Shown: positions 52,082 through 63,231, numbered from the stretch's first letter. The stretch is 64,000 nucleotides of DNA from CAZUMJ01 sp964621605 (GCA_964621605.1 CAZUMJ010000006.1:42749-106748), one strand, 5' to 3'. Notes: generated by a model not told the origin, from the sequence alone. Program-made: numbers and translations.

Positions 52082-53200
52082 TCAGCGATCACCCCCTCGG
52101 CACACGACCAGCTCCGCCTTCTGTAGCGCCTTGAGGGTGCCGTACCCGCCCATCGCCATCGCAGCCCGCATGGCGCCGAACAGGTTGGTGCGGCCGTCGC
52201 CGTCGAGCGCAGGGCCGAGCAACACCTCTTCGAGCGTGCCGGGCGGCTCCGCGACGTGCACACCCCCGCGTGCAAGCCGCTCGTGCGCTGCGCTCTGCGA
52301 CCACCACGCACCCCGACCGGGTGTGTCGCTGGCGGCAAGCGGCGGACCGAGCAGGACGGCATCCGCGCCGCACGCCACCGCCTTCGCGATGTCGCCTCCG
52401 GTTCGGATGGGACCGGCCGCGATCACCTGCACGTAGACCCCGGTCTCGTCGAGGTGACGCATGCGGGCGGCGCGCACGTCCGCGATCGCCGTCGCCTGCG
52501 GCAAGCCGATGCCCAGGACCTCACGGTTCACCTCGTCGGATGTCGCCGCGCTGCCGACCAGCACACCGGCCGCGCCCGTGCGCATGAGGTGCAGCGCCGC
52601 CTGGTAGCTCGTACAGCCGCCCACGATGACGGGGATGTCGAAGCGCCGCACGAACGTCTTGAGGTTCAGCGGCTCGGGGTTGTCGCGCGCAACATGCTCG
52701 GCCGATACGACCGTGCCGTGGATGAGCAGCAAGTCGAGCTCGGCTGCGGCGATCACGTCTGCGAGGTCGACGGTGCGTTGCGGCGTCACCGCACCGGCCG
52801 ATACCACCCCAGCGGCGCGGAGCGCACGGATGCGCTCCTGCACCAGCTCTCCTCGGATCGGCGCCGCCAGCAACTCACGCAAACGTGCAACCGCTCGCTG
52901 CGGAGTGAGCGGGAGGACCTCCTCGATGAGTGCCTCGGCGTCATCGTGGCGCGTCCAGAGCCCTTCCAGATCGAGCACCGCGACGCCCCCGAGGCGGCCG
53001 ATCTCAACTGCGCTGGACGGGCTCACCAACGCGTCGATCGGCGCCGCCAGGAACGGCAGGTCGAAACGAAACGCGTCGATCTCCCAGGTGAGATCGACCT
53101 GATCCGCGTCGCGGGTGCGGCGCGTCGGCACGATCGCGATGTCATCGAGCGAGTAGGCCGGGCGGGCGGTCTTGCCCAGCCCGATGTCGGCCTCGGCCAC
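52082..53200 (-). CDS. guaB3: GuaB3 family IMP dehydrogenase-related protein
   Basis: A 372-residue TIM-barrel protein of the GuaB3 family (Rv3410c-like). It has [50 protein letters not shown], and no CBS domains. The active-site loop where GuaB has Cys reads [13 protein letters not shown] here, without Cys, so IMP oxidation is not expected by the normal mechanism; the family's role is debated. It stands between guaA and yqgE on the same strand. Confidence 0.92.
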   Translation of the reverse strand: MAEADIGLGKTARPAYSLDDIAIVPTRRTRDADQVDLTWEIDAFRFDLPFLAAPIDALVSPSSAVEIGRLGGVAVLDLEGLWTRHDDAEALIEEVLPLTPQRAVARLRELLAAPIRGELVQERIRALRAAGVVSAGAVTPQRTVDLADVIAAAELDLLLIHGTVVSAEHVARDNPEPLNLKTFVRRFDIPVIVGGCTSYQAALHLMRTGAAGVLVGSAATSDEVNREVLGIGLPQATAIADVRAARMRHLDETGVYVQVIAAGPIRTGGDIAKAVACGADAVLLGPPLAASDTPGRGAWWSQSAAHERLARGGVHVAEPPGTLEEVLLGPALDGDGRTNLFGAMRAAMAMGGYGTLKALQKAELVVCRGGDR

Positions 53201-53289
53201 AGCGGTCCTCCTGGAAGGGGAAGAGCCGATGATACCGGCTCACCCCGAGCGCTCTGCAGCCCGTCGGGTCGGGTGGGGCGGCGCGCCGA

Positions 53290-53856
53290 TCAGTTCATCG
53301 AGGGGTCACCGAGCGCGTTCGCGAACCAGGCCAATCGACCGGGCTGGCGTCGCAGGACCTCCGACCAGAGGCCCTTCGGCTCTGCCGAGAAGACGTCGGA
53401 GCGGGTCGCGTCGAGCACCCACCACGCACCCTCGTCGAGCTCGCCCTCGAGCTGCCGCGGCCCCCACCCCGCCGAGCCGGCGAACAGGCGCACGTCACGT
53501 GGTACGTCGCCGAGCTGTTCGGGCGACTCGTACAGGTCGACGGCGACGACGTCGTCGACGATGGGGTCGCCGCCGGCGTGCCCGCCCGAGCGGGCAGCTG
53601 ACGAGGCGTGCGAGGCAAGGCCGATCACGTTGTCGAGATCGACCGGCCCGCCCAAGAACAGCAGCGGCGGTTCGCTCGCGACACCCTCCCAAGCCGGCAA
53701 CACCTGACCAACCGGCGTGACGCTGGGACGGTTCAGCACGACGCCGAGGGTGCCCTCGTCCGCGTGTGCGAGTACCAGCACGACGGTGTGCTCGAAGTTG
53801 GGGTCACCAAGGCTTGGCGTCGCAACAAGGAGGCGACCCCGCAGGTGGCCCGACAC
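53290..53856 (-). CDS. UPF0301/YqgE (AlgH) family protein
   Basis: A 188-residue YqgE-family protein: RGRLLVATPSLGDPNFEHTVVLVLAH at the N-terminus, GVVLNRP and LFLGGPVDLDNVI, then LFAGSAGWGPRQLEGEL. Function of the family is not settled. It is 18 bases downstream of the start of the 129-residue unknown gene's stop, all on the minus strand. Confidence 0.93.
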   Translation of the reverse strand: MSGHLRGRLLVATPSLGDPNFEHTVVLVLAHADEGTLGVVLNRPSVTPVGQVLPAWEGVASEPPLLFLGGPVDLDNVIGLASHASSAARSGGHAGGDPIVDDVVAVDLYESPEQLGDVPRDVRLFAGSAGWGPRQLEGELDEGAWWVLDATRSDVFSAEPKGLWSEVLRRQPGRLAWFANALGDPSMN

Positions 53857-53874
53857 GCGACCGCTCGTGAGCCC

Positions 53875-54264
53875 TCAGCCCTTCAACGACCGCAAGATCT
53901 GCCGGGCGATCGTGGCGTTCATCTGGTAGACGGCCGAACGGCTCGCGTCTCGCGCCAGCTTCACGACGCTTCCGCCGGTCAGTTCCTCGACGCTGTCGAG
54001 GCCGTCGATGAGGGCCTGCTTGGTGGTGTCGGTCGCCTTGTAGCCCATGCCGGTGAGCGCCTTCACCACTTCGCTCTGCGCGATAGGGCTCGGGGCAGAC
54101 GAGGCGATCACACGCAATGCATCTTTGGTGAGCTCCGCACCTTGCTCGATGGCTTCGGTGGCGCTGAGCTGACCTTCTTCCTCACCCTCGATCGAGGCCA
54201 ACCAGCGGCGGACCTTCACCACCAGCTCACCATGGGTCTCACCGTCGAACGAGAGCGTGGCCAT
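53875..54264 (-). CDS. Small conserved-looking protein, unknown
   Basis: A 129-residue protein without signal or membrane segment, mostly helical: TELVVKVRRWLASIEG-like N-terminus (HGELVVKVRRWLASIEG), an acidic stretch EGEEEGQ, and a C-terminal helix SAVYQMNATIARQILRSLKG. I do not recognise it. ATG 54264 is chosen because an upstream frame start at 54312 gives only basic, non-conserved-looking residues. It lies between the roadblock-like and yqgE genes. Confidence 0.7.
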   Translation of the reverse strand: MATLSFDGETHGELVVKVRRWLASIEGEEEGQLSATEAIEQGAELTKDALRVIASSAPSPIAQSEVVKALTGMGYKATDTTKQALIDGLDSVEELTGGSVVKLARDASRSAVYQMNATIARQILRSLKG

Positions 54265-54329
54265 ACCCGCCACGCTAATGCGAGGGCGGCGCAGATCCGA
54301 CGATGTGCGCACTCGTCGACGGCGAGCGG

Positions 54330-55895
54330 TCAGGCACGCCCGTCGTCATGCGCAAGGGTTGCAGCAAGGCCGGGCGCCATCGCCGCCATGCGCAACCGGG
54401 TGGCCTGAAGGTCCGCGTGCGTGTTCCGCCGGTCCTCCACCACCAACAGGTAGTAGTCGGGACCGAGCGGACGCAGGATGAGATCGGCGTTGATGGTCGA
54501 GATCACGAGGTCTGTCACGTCGCCGAGCGGCCCATCGGCCAGCCCCGGACGCTTGGTGCCAAGCACGCGCACGACGTCGCTGAACGACGCCACCAACGTG
54601 GCGGGGTCGATCGTCGGGTCGATGCTGTTGCTGACGAGCTCGACCTCTTCGTCCACCCGCACGACGCTCACCGCGGAGGCCGCTGGCAGCGACTTGGCGA
54701 GCGCGAGCACGAGGCCCCCGACGTCGCTCGGGCTCGACATCCGGCCCCCGTCGGCGACTTCGCGGTTGAGCATCTGACGAGCGAGCGGCCAATCGGACCC
54801 GTTGCCCGACACGTTCGGGGGTGGTACGTCGTCGAGCGGCGAGGCGGGACGAGGCGCTCCGTCGTCTGCTGCGACCCGCGTGCCCTGGCCACGGCCGCGG
54901 CGGGAGGGAGGAGAGGCGACCTCGTCGAGTGGTGAGGCCGGACGGTTGGGGTCGACGGCCGGCGGCGCGGCCACCTCGGGCGCAGGGTCGACGGCCGGCG
55001 CATCCGCGGACCCTTCGGCCTCGTCCACCGCTGATGGTGCAGGAGCGGCACTGCCCGCTTCGCGAGACGCCTCGGGGTCGGGCCCGGCACCCTCGCCTGG
55101 CCCCGCGGACGGCTCAGAAGCAGCCGCGGGCTGCGCTGCCGCAACGCGATCGGAGCGCGGATCGTCGACCGTTGGGGCAACCTCGGGCGACGCCGGATCG
55201 ACCGCACGCTGGGCCGTCGCAGGCTCCTCGACTGGCGGCTGGTCTGCTGGCGGTTCGTCGGCTGGCGGCTGGTCTGCCTTCAGCTCGTCGGCTGGCGGCT
55301 GGTCTGCCTTCAGCTCGTCGGCTGACGATTGGTCTGCTGGCGGCTCGTCGGCTGACGGTTGGTCTGCCTTCAGCTCGTCGGCTGACGGTTGGTCTGCCTT
55401 CAGGGCCGCAGCGGGTGCGTCATCTTCGGGCTCGGCTCGCGGGGCAACGGGCGGGGCTGCCGGCACCTCGGCCTCGTCCAGCGGCAGCGTGGCCGCGGCA
55501 GGCGGAGGCGAGGCGGCGATGGGCGCCGCATCGGCCGACGTGTCCGCTCGGCTCGGAAGCTCGTCCTCGGTTGGAGCGGCCGCGCCAGGGGCGGCTCCAC
55601 GGCGGCGCGGGCCACCCGAGGAGACTCGGGGTTCGGGGCGAGGTGCGGTGCGGGCAGGACCGCCGCGCATCTCGTCGAGCAGGCGTCGACGCGCAGCAGG
55701 CCCCGACTCCACGAGTGACACCGGCGCAGCCGCTGCTTCTGCCTGCTCCTCGACCGCCGGGTCGGAGGCTTCGTCTGCCTCGGGCGGAGGCGCGACGCGA
55801 CCCGACGTCTCGTCCACCATCTCGTTGAGCGACTTCATCGTGAAGCGCTTGCGTTGTGCCCCGCCGCCAGTTGGCGGGTCGTCGACGTCGGACAT
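54330..55895 (-). CDS. Roadblock/LC7-like protein with long disordered repeat region
   Basis: A 521-residue protein. Residues 1-380 are disordered, Pro/Ala/Asp/Glu rich, and include a ten-residue repeat of the ADELKADQPS type encoded by a 30-base minisatellite. The last 120 residues (AVSVVRVDEEVELVSNS, TDLVISTINADLILRPLG, YLLVVEDRRNTHADLQATRLRM) look like a roadblock/LC7 fold as in MglB and DynLRB-type regulators of small GTPases. No GTPase gene is adjacent. I use ATG 55895 with GGGGGC upstream. It is divergent from guaB. Confidence 0.75.
   Translation of the reverse strand: MSDVDDPPTGGGAQRKRFTMKSLNEMVDETSGRVAPPPEADEASDPAVEEQAEAAAAPVSLVESGPAARRRLLDEMRGGPARTAPRPEPRVSSGGPRRRGAAPGAAAPTEDELPSRADTSADAAPIAASPPPAAATLPLDEAEVPAAPPVAPRAEPEDDAPAAALKADQPSADELKADQPSADEPPADQSSADELKADQPPADELKADQPPADEPPADQPPVEEPATAQRAVDPASPEVAPTVDDPRSDRVAAAQPAAASEPSAGPGEGAGPDPEASREAGSAAPAPSAVDEAEGSADAPAVDPAPEVAAPPAVDPNRPASPLDEVASPPSRRGRGQGTRVAADDGAPRPASPLDDVPPPNVSGNGSDWPLARQMLNREVADGGRMSSPSDVGGLVLALAKSLPAASAVSVVRVDEEVELVSNSIDPTIDPATLVASFSDVVRVLGTKRPGLADGPLGDVTDLVISTINADLILRPLGPDYYLLVVEDRRNTHADLQATRLRMAAMAPGLAATLAHDDGRA
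55231..55404 (-). repeat. 30-base minisatellite, 5.8 units
   Basis: Units start at 55231, 55261, 55291, 55321, 55351 and 55381 (last partial), in perfect register and in frame. The consensus on the + strand is close to GCTGGCGGCTGGTCTGCCTT followed by CAGCTCGTCG. Units differ at a few bases, giving residues K or P, L or P, and S or P in the encoded repeat. Confidence 0.95.
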
Positions 55896-55970
55896 CGGTC
55901 TTGCCCCCAGGGTGATCGCCCTTCCCATCGTCACCTGACCTACCGGACTTGACCAAACGCGGGGTGGGTT

Positions 55971-57550
<1,580 letters not shown>

Positions 57551-57607
57551 CAGCGCCTTCCTCGACGCCCGAACCCGGCGTCGCCCCGCTGCGTCACCCT
57601 GACCCCG

Positions 57608-57720
57608 CGGCATCCCTGACACCCGCGGTGGCCCTGTGGCGACAACCCGGCGTCGCCCGCGTACACGGCATCCCTGACACCCGCGGCGTCCCTCGTGGCG
57701 ACATCACGGCGTCGCCCGCG
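57608..57720. repeat. About 55-base imperfect direct repeat after guaB
   Basis: Segments 57608-57661 and 57666-57720 share CGGCATCCCTGACACCCGCG, then GGCGACA and GGCGTCGCCCGCG, with a few differences; a shorter relative precedes them. They lie between guaB and the convergent Nudix gene. A clear terminator stem is not evident. Confidence 0.75.
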
Positions 57721-57728
57721 CTGCGGCC

Positions 57729-58466
57729 TCAGGCGTGGCCGAGTTCTCCACGCCCGACGGTGCCCGTGAGGAAGCCGAGCAACTGGCGCAACATCGCCGC
57801 GGTTGCCCCCCACAGGGTGTCCTCGGGCAGGCGGAAGAACACGATCGGGTGCTCGCCGCCGAACAACGGCCACAGCTCCTCGTAGTAGGCCGACGGGTCG
57901 AGCAGGTCGGCAAGGCGCACGTGGAGAATCGCATCGACCTCGGCCGGGTTCGGCTTGAGCTGCGTCGGCCGCCCAGGGAGCACCCCCACGTACGGCACGA
58001 TGAACGACCCGCTCGAGATCGTCGAGAGGTGGTCGAGCTCACCGATCACCTCGACCGACGACGGATCTAGCGCGACCTCTTCGTGCGCCTCCCGGAGCGC
58101 GGTGGCGAGCAGGTCCTCGCCCGCTTCTTGCCCGCCCCCAGGGAAGCTCACCTCACCCCGATGGGAACGTAGCGCCATGGTGCGGCGGGTGAGGACCACC
58201 CATGTTTCGCCGTCGAGCTCGTAGAGGGGTGCCAGCACCGCGGCCGCGCGCCGCACCTCACCGCCGCCTTCGCGCGGAGATGCGACGGGTGGACCAAGGC
58301 TCGAGAACGTGGCGCGCACGGCGTCGAGCGTGACGGGCGCGGTCGGTGCGCCGAGCACGCTCCATGGAGCCTCGCTGCCTTGGCGGGCATTCGCCGGGCG
58401 CGGGATCACCTGCCAACCGGCCGTCGGGCGACCGGCGAACCCGTCGGCAGTGGCCGGTGGCGCCAT
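57729..58466 (-). CDS. CoA pyrophosphatase-type Nudix hydrolase
   Basis: A 245-residue Nudix protein. The Nudix box is GGGQEAGEDLLATALREAHEEVAL, and just before it VVLTRRTMALRSHRGEVSFPGG is the UPF0035 motif of CoA diphosphatases such as NUDT7 and YeaB/NudL. It should cleave CoA or its esters to phosphopantetheine and 3',5'-ADP. I use ATG 58466; the frame beyond it enters the repeat cluster and is not coding. Confidence 0.9.
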   Translation of the reverse strand: MAPPATADGFAGRPTAGWQVIPRPANARQGSEAPWSVLGAPTAPVTLDAVRATFSSLGPPVASPREGGGEVRRAAAVLAPLYELDGETWVVLTRRTMALRSHRGEVSFPGGGQEAGEDLLATALREAHEEVALDPSSVEVIGELDHLSTISSGSFIVPYVGVLPGRPTQLKPNPAEVDAILHVRLADLLDPSAYYEELWPLFGGEHPIVFFRLPEDTLWGATAAMLRQLLGFLTGTVGRGELGHA

Positions 58467-58522
58467 GGGGCCGAAGCCTACGGCGCCTCGCGAGGTACAG
58501 CACCCACCCGTCCTGACCAGCA

Positions 58523-58601
58523 TTCTCGGCACCGATTCGGTGCATCCCGCGCCTTCTCGGCACCGATTCGGTGCATCCATGGGCAATATCGGTGCCGAGA
58601 A
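58523..58601. repeat. Direct and inverted repeats upstream of the Nudix gene
   Basis: A 25-base unit starting TTCTCGGCACCGATTCGG occurs at 58523-58547 and 58554-58578, offset 31. Each contains the palindrome GCACCGA-T-TCGGTGC. Its first 14 bases recur inverted at 58588-58601 (ATCGGTGCCGAGAA), so a 14-bp stem with a 20-base loop can form. Confidence 0.9.
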
Positions 58602-58659
58602 CAGCGAGGAAGCGGGGAAGCGGGGCCCGGGCGGGGCGGGAGGCGAGGGGGGACGCGCA

Positions 58660-58685
58660 ACGGCCGGCCCCGAAGGGCCGGCCGT
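58660..58685 (-). terminator. Terminator of the FN3/DUF4214 surface protein gene
   Basis: ACGGCCGGCCC (58660-58670) pairs perfectly with GGGCCGGCCGT (58675-58685) around a CGAA loop. It lies 23 bases past the stop codon of the minus-strand gene. There is no strong U tract. Confidence 0.75.
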
Positions 58686-58708
58686 CGACGACGAGGGTCA
58701 GGGGCGGA

Positions 58709-61700
58709 TCAGTTGGCGCGGGCCTTGTACTCCGCCGTCGCCATGATGGCCTTGATCTGCGTGAGCAGCTCGGCGTCCATCTGGCTCTTCTGCGACTGGC
58801 TCTCACCGCGGTACGGCATGAGCGGCGCGAGCGCATCCACCTCTGCCTGCGTCGGGGTACGACGCAGGAACTCGAGGATCAGCAGGTCGGCCTTCATGGT
58901 CGGCATCTGGACGGTCTCGTACTCCGCTGACTCCGAGAAGAGCAGCATCACGTCACCGCGGCCGATCCGGTTCTGGTTCAACATGCCGAGCCAGTACTGG
59001 TAGCCGCCCTGGTCGGGTGCCCGGTGCAGCACGTTGTTGTAGATCAACGTCATGAACCCGGCGTTGGTCAGGTGGCCGTAGGTGCCGATGAACTCCTGCG
59101 ACTGTGCGAAGTACGACGACATCGACGACAGGCTGAGCCCGTTCGTGCGGTGCAGCCCGGTCCAGTAGTTGATGCCGCCGTAGTCCGGGATGCGCAGGAA
59201 GTACGCCTGGTAGAGGCGGCTGATCCCGAACAGGTCCTGGAAGGGGCCCATGTTCCACATGAAGAACGCCACGTCGGCGCAGCTGTGGCCCTGGCTGATG
59301 TAGTTCGTGAACACCTGCATCTGCGCCGGGGTCGGGCTGTTCACGCCGAGCATGTCGGCGTAGAGACGCTTCACGCAGTTGTTGGCGGACGAGAAGGGCG
59401 CCCACTGCTGCGGGGTGAGCGTCGCCGACTTGGGCGACTCGACGCCAGGTCCGTTGGAGTCGTACGGCGTGACCGTGAAGGTGTAGCCGGTGTTGTTGAC
59501 CAGCCCGGTGACGGTGGCGGTCGCACCCGATTCGGGCCCGGCCGTGGCCGCCGCGACCGTGACCGTCTTGTTCACGGTGTTGCCGATGTACGCCGTGATC
59601 ACGTACTGCGTGATCGGTCCGACGAGCGCCACCCGCGAGGCCGTCCAGCTCAACGCCACCTGGGCGTCACCGGTCACGCCGTTCGGCTTGGCGGCGGTCG
59701 GGCGAGCGGAGGTGTAGTTGAAGGAGCTCGCCGCGGACGTGCCGAGGACCTGCCCCTGCGCGTCCAAGGCGGACACGGTCCAGTAGATGGTCGTGCTCGG
59801 GATGGTCGCCTGCGGCGCCCACGAGGTGCCGTAGGTGACCTTGTTCTCGAACGGGCTCGCCAGGTTGGAGTTCACCGAGGTCTGGATGCGGTACGACACC
59901 GCGCCCGGCACCGAGCTCCAGGTGTAGAGCACGGTGGGTGAGCTGATCGACTGCCCGGACGTGGGCGTCAACAGCGTGGGCGCACCGGGGACGACGTTGA
60001 ACGTGCGACCGGTGCTCCACCCACCCGCAAGGTTGTTCGCGTCGACCGCACGCACCCGCCAGGCATACGTGCCCGCCGGAAGCGACTGGAAGGCGTTACC
60101 GCCCTGGGTCGCGGTGTACGCGGTGAGGTCGGTCGTCTGGGTGCGCACCAGGTTGGCGGAACTCCAGTTGGTGTCGCCGTTCTTGTAGACCTCCACCGTG
60201 TACTTCGCGGCGAAGGTCTGCGCGGCCCACACCAACGACGGCGACGCACTCACGTTGGCGCCGTTGGACGGCGAGGTGAGCACGACCGCCGGCGTGCGCT
60301 TGGTGATCGACTGCACCGGGCTCCACGTGAGGTAGTTGCCGGTGGCGTCACGCGCCTGCACCCGCCAGTACAGCGGACCGTCGGGATACGTGCGGTGCTT
60401 GATAGCGGTCGGGATGGACCCGGAACGGTAGGGCGTGTACGAGGCCTGGTCGACTTCGTAGTCGTCGACCAACGACGCGTTCGAGAAGGTGGAGTCGCGC
60501 GCGACTTGGATGTGGTACGTCATCGCTGCGACGTCATTGCCGGGCACGCCGCCGTAGCCGTCCCAGCAGAAGGTCGGCTGGTTGTCGACCGTCGCAACGC
60601 CGGCAGCACCGCACGCGTCGTCGGCCACCGGGGTCGGCGAGGTGGGTTGCAGGGTATGCGCGCCCGCGATGGCAGGCGAGCGCTTCTGGAAGGCCCAGAC
60701 GCTTGCGCCCGGTGCAGTTTCGTTGGGACCGCAGATCAGCGCTGAGGTCTTCCAGTCTCCACGACAGGCCTGTACGAACCAGTAGTACGCCTGCCCGGCC
60801 TGGTTGTCGGGGAGCGCTTCCACCGAGCGCATCTCGATGCCGCTCGTGAGGTACTGGCGCACCTTGTTGGTGAAGCCGGAGTCGTTGGCGATGATGACCC
60901 GATACGTCGACGCACCCGGAACCTGCGCCCACTGCAGCAGCGGCGTGGACGGCTCGGTGCTGCATTGCGCGTTGGATGGTACGCAGTTGGTCGGCCCCGT
61001 CTGTTGCACCGTCGTGGGCCACTGCACGGAGATGGGGATCAGCGCCGAAGTGGCGATCTCGTTGTTGGCGCTATCGATTGCCGCGATCTGATAGGACGCA
61101 TCACCTGCCGGCTGCACGGTTGTCGTGGTGAACGCCGCCGTGTAGGGGAAGTAGTCGTCGTTCCCTTGGCCGCGGTTGTCGTTGCCAAGCAGGGTGTAGA
61201 TGAGTCCGCCAGCAGCGAACCACCGCACCTCGTAGTGGTCGGCGTTGGTGATGCCGTTCCACGTGAACGACACCGCACCCGGGTACCCGGCAACCTGCGT
61301 CGCGGTCGGCGTGATGACCGACGTGGCGGTGCGCGGCTCGAGGCCCGACAGGACGAACGATCGCATCGGCGGGGTGGGCCCGGTGTGGCCGACGCCGTTG
61401 GTGGCGTTCACGGTCCACTGGTAGGTGCTCGCACATTGGTCGACCGTGGGAGGGAGTTGGTCCTTCTTCTTGAGCGACGGGACGAAGCTCGTCGCCGCGG
61501 TCTTGTAGGAGTAGACCGACGGTGAGCCGCCCTTCGGGGCGCAGTTGTGGTCCTTGTCCGCCACGCTCACGTACTCGGCGATCGTCACCGTGTAGTACTT
61601 CGTCCCCGGCACCGCCGTCCACGACAAGCGCGGGATCGCCAGCGACACGCCGTTCGCAGGCGAGGACAGCGTCGGGACGCCAAGGTCGGCGTGGTACTGG

Positions 61701-63124
61701 AACCGCCACACGTCGGACCAAGGGCCGTTGATCGGCGTGCGCGAGTTGTTCCACGGGTCAGGCTGCTCGGTGCTCGCGAAGTAGTCGAGCCCGCGCACCC
61801 GCCAGTAGACGGTCACGTTGTCGCTGGCCAGCGCGAAGAGAGCACTGAGATCGGTTCGGTCCAACGGGCAAGCAGACGACCCGCCCGGGCCCGGAACGGA
61901 CTGCGCCCCCACACCTGACTCGTTGGTGTACGGGGCCCACGAGGTGTGGTTGGTGATGCATGTCTGGGCGGTCGTGACCACCGAGAAGTTCGGGTCGGCG
62001 CTGATTTCCAACTGGTACGCGGAGGCCTCGGGCACCGGGTTCCAGCTCAGGAACAGGTCCCGCAGCTGTGTGGGGTAGCCGCTCGAGTTCGCCGGGGAAG
62101 CAAGCGTCACCTGCTGCATGGGCACCCGACGGAACTGCCAGATGGGGCTCCACTCGCTCTGGCTGCCCTCGCTCGTGGTGGCGCGCACCCGCCAGAAGTA
62201 GTTGCCGTTGTCGAGCGACTCCGCCGGGGCGTACAGCGTGGAGTCGGTCACGATGTCGAACGACTTGTTGTTGGTCCAGTCCTGGTTGGGGCTCACCTGC
62301 ACCTGATAGGTGGCCGCGCCGGCGACGGGTGTCCACTTCAGGACGACGTCGTGCACGGTGTCCGTGGCGCTGTTCGACGGCGCCAGGGGTGTGGGCGCCA
62401 TGAGGCCGCCGCTCCCCCAGTTGATCTGGTAGCTCCGCACGTCGGACGTACCGGTGTTCACCGACGTGGTCGAGAACGTGCCCGTGACGCGCCAGTAGTA
62501 GGTCTGGCCGAACGCCTGCGTGGTGGTCGGGGTGAAGCTCGTGGCCTGGGTGGTGTAGGTCGTCGTTCCCGCCGGGCTGAACGCCGCGTCGGTCGACACC
62601 TCGAGCTTGTAGGTCTTGACGCCCGTGACCGCCTGCCAGGTGAAGGTCGGGTTCTGGGAGGGGTAGTTGATGGTGGCGCCGTCGGCAGGGCTCACCAGCA
62701 CCGGGCCGTCGACCTGGGCCTTGGTGAACGTGCCCGCCGAGGCCGTCGAGCTCCCACCAGCACTCACCGCCGTGACCGTCCAGGTGTAGTCGCCGAGAGC
62801 GAGGTCCGTGACGAACGCGAAGTTGTTGCTGTACACGGTCTGGTTGTTGGCGCCCGAGACGGTCGCACCGCCGGGCGAGGTCTTCACCAGCACCTTGTAC
62901 GACGTGGCACCCGGCGTCGCATCCCACGACAGCAGCGGGTTACCGGTCACGGTGGTGCCGTTGGGCGTCAGGCCCGTCGGCGGGTCGGGCGGGGTGGCGG
63001 CGTCCGCCACGGTGGGGGTGCCCGCGGCACCCCACACCCCCAACATGAGCACAGCGACGAGAACGCTCAGCGCCTTCGTCCCCCAACCGGTCTGCACGCG
63101 CGTGTTATCCGCTGCGTTCGTCAT
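58709..63124 (-). CDS. Large secreted FN3-repeat protein with C-terminal DUF4214-like repeats
   Basis: A 1471-residue protein. ATG 63124 has GGGAG upstream. A signal peptide is visible (ALSVLVAVLMLGVWGAAG...VADAAT). About eleven fibronectin type III-like domains follow, each with a core such as PLLSWDATPGATSYKVLV, PTFTWQAVTGVKTYKLEVS or VVLKWTPVAGAATYQVQVS. The last roughly 170 residues carry the paired motifs RIPDYGGINYWTGL and RAPDQGGYQYWLGML, as in DUF4214, a domain common in surface proteins and often at their C-termini. It should be exported and form a long rod-like surface or matrix protein. No sortase motif or membrane anchor is seen at the end. Adjacent to groEL but transcribed separately. 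Confidence 0.9.
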   Translation of the reverse strand: MTNAADNTRVQTGWGTKALSVLVAVLMLGVWGAAGTPTVADAATPPDPPTGLTPNGTTVTGNPLLSWDATPGATSYKVLVKTSPGGATVSGANNQTVYSNNFAFVTDLALGDYTWTVTAVSAGGSSTASAGTFTKAQVDGPVLVSPADGATINYPSQNPTFTWQAVTGVKTYKLEVSTDAAFSPAGTTTYTTQATSFTPTTTQAFGQTYYWRVTGTFSTTSVNTGTSDVRSYQINWGSGGLMAPTPLAPSNSATDTVHDVVLKWTPVAGAATYQVQVSPNQDWTNNKSFDIVTDSTLYAPAESLDNGNYFWRVRATTSEGSQSEWSPIWQFRRVPMQQVTLASPANSSGYPTQLRDLFLSWNPVPEASAYQLEISADPNFSVVTTAQTCITNHTSWAPYTNESGVGAQSVPGPGGSSACPLDRTDLSALFALASDNVTVYWRVRGLDYFASTEQPDPWNNSRTPINGPWSDVWRFQYHADLGVPTLSSPANGVSLAIPRLSWTAVPGTKYYTVTIAEYVSVADKDHNCAPKGGSPSVYSYKTAATSFVPSLKKKDQLPPTVDQCASTYQWTVNATNGVGHTGPTPPMRSFVLSGLEPRTATSVITPTATQVAGYPGAVSFTWNGITNADHYEVRWFAAGGLIYTLLGNDNRGQGNDDYFPYTAAFTTTTVQPAGDASYQIAAIDSANNEIATSALIPISVQWPTTVQQTGPTNCVPSNAQCSTEPSTPLLQWAQVPGASTYRVIIANDSGFTNKVRQYLTSGIEMRSVEALPDNQAGQAYYWFVQACRGDWKTSALICGPNETAPGASVWAFQKRSPAIAGAHTLQPTSPTPVADDACGAAGVATVDNQPTFCWDGYGGVPGNDVAAMTYHIQVARDSTFSNASLVDDYEVDQASYTPYRSGSIPTAIKHRTYPDGPLYWRVQARDATGNYLTWSPVQSITKRTPAVVLTSPSNGANVSASPSLVWAAQTFAAKYTVEVYKNGDTNWSSANLVRTQTTDLTAYTATQGGNAFQSLPAGTYAWRVRAVDANNLAGGWSTGRTFNVVPGAPTLLTPTSGQSISSPTVLYTWSSVPGAVSYRIQTSVNSNLASPFENKVTYGTSWAPQATIPSTTIYWTVSALDAQGQVLGTSAASSFNYTSARPTAAKPNGVTGDAQVALSWTASRVALVGPITQYVITAYIGNTVNKTVTVAAATAGPESGATATVTGLVNNTGYTFTVTPYDSNGPGVESPKSATLTPQQWAPFSSANNCVKRLYADMLGVNSPTPAQMQVFTNYISQGHSCADVAFFMWNMGPFQDLFGISRLYQAYFLRIPDYGGINYWTGLHRTNGLSLSSMSSYFAQSQEFIGTYGHLTNAGFMTLIYNNVLHRAPDQGGYQYWLGMLNQNRIGRGDVMLLFSESAEYETVQMPTMKADLLILEFLRRTPTQAEVDALAPLMPYRGESQSQKSQMDAELLTQIKAIMATAEYKARAN

Positions 63125-63231
63125 GTGCCACTCCCTGTCCGCTCTGAGGCTCGGCGGGGTCGGATCGTAGCGCGTCGCAACGCCGCGTTTCCCGCGGCCC
63201 CGATGACCGACACGGGTCCGTGCGGACGCGC

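Noticed and set aside
55231..55404. A CRISPR-like array
   Set aside because: Units are directly adjacent, in frame and coding; there are no spacers and no cas genes. The same reasoning removes the arrays at 27841 and 32741.
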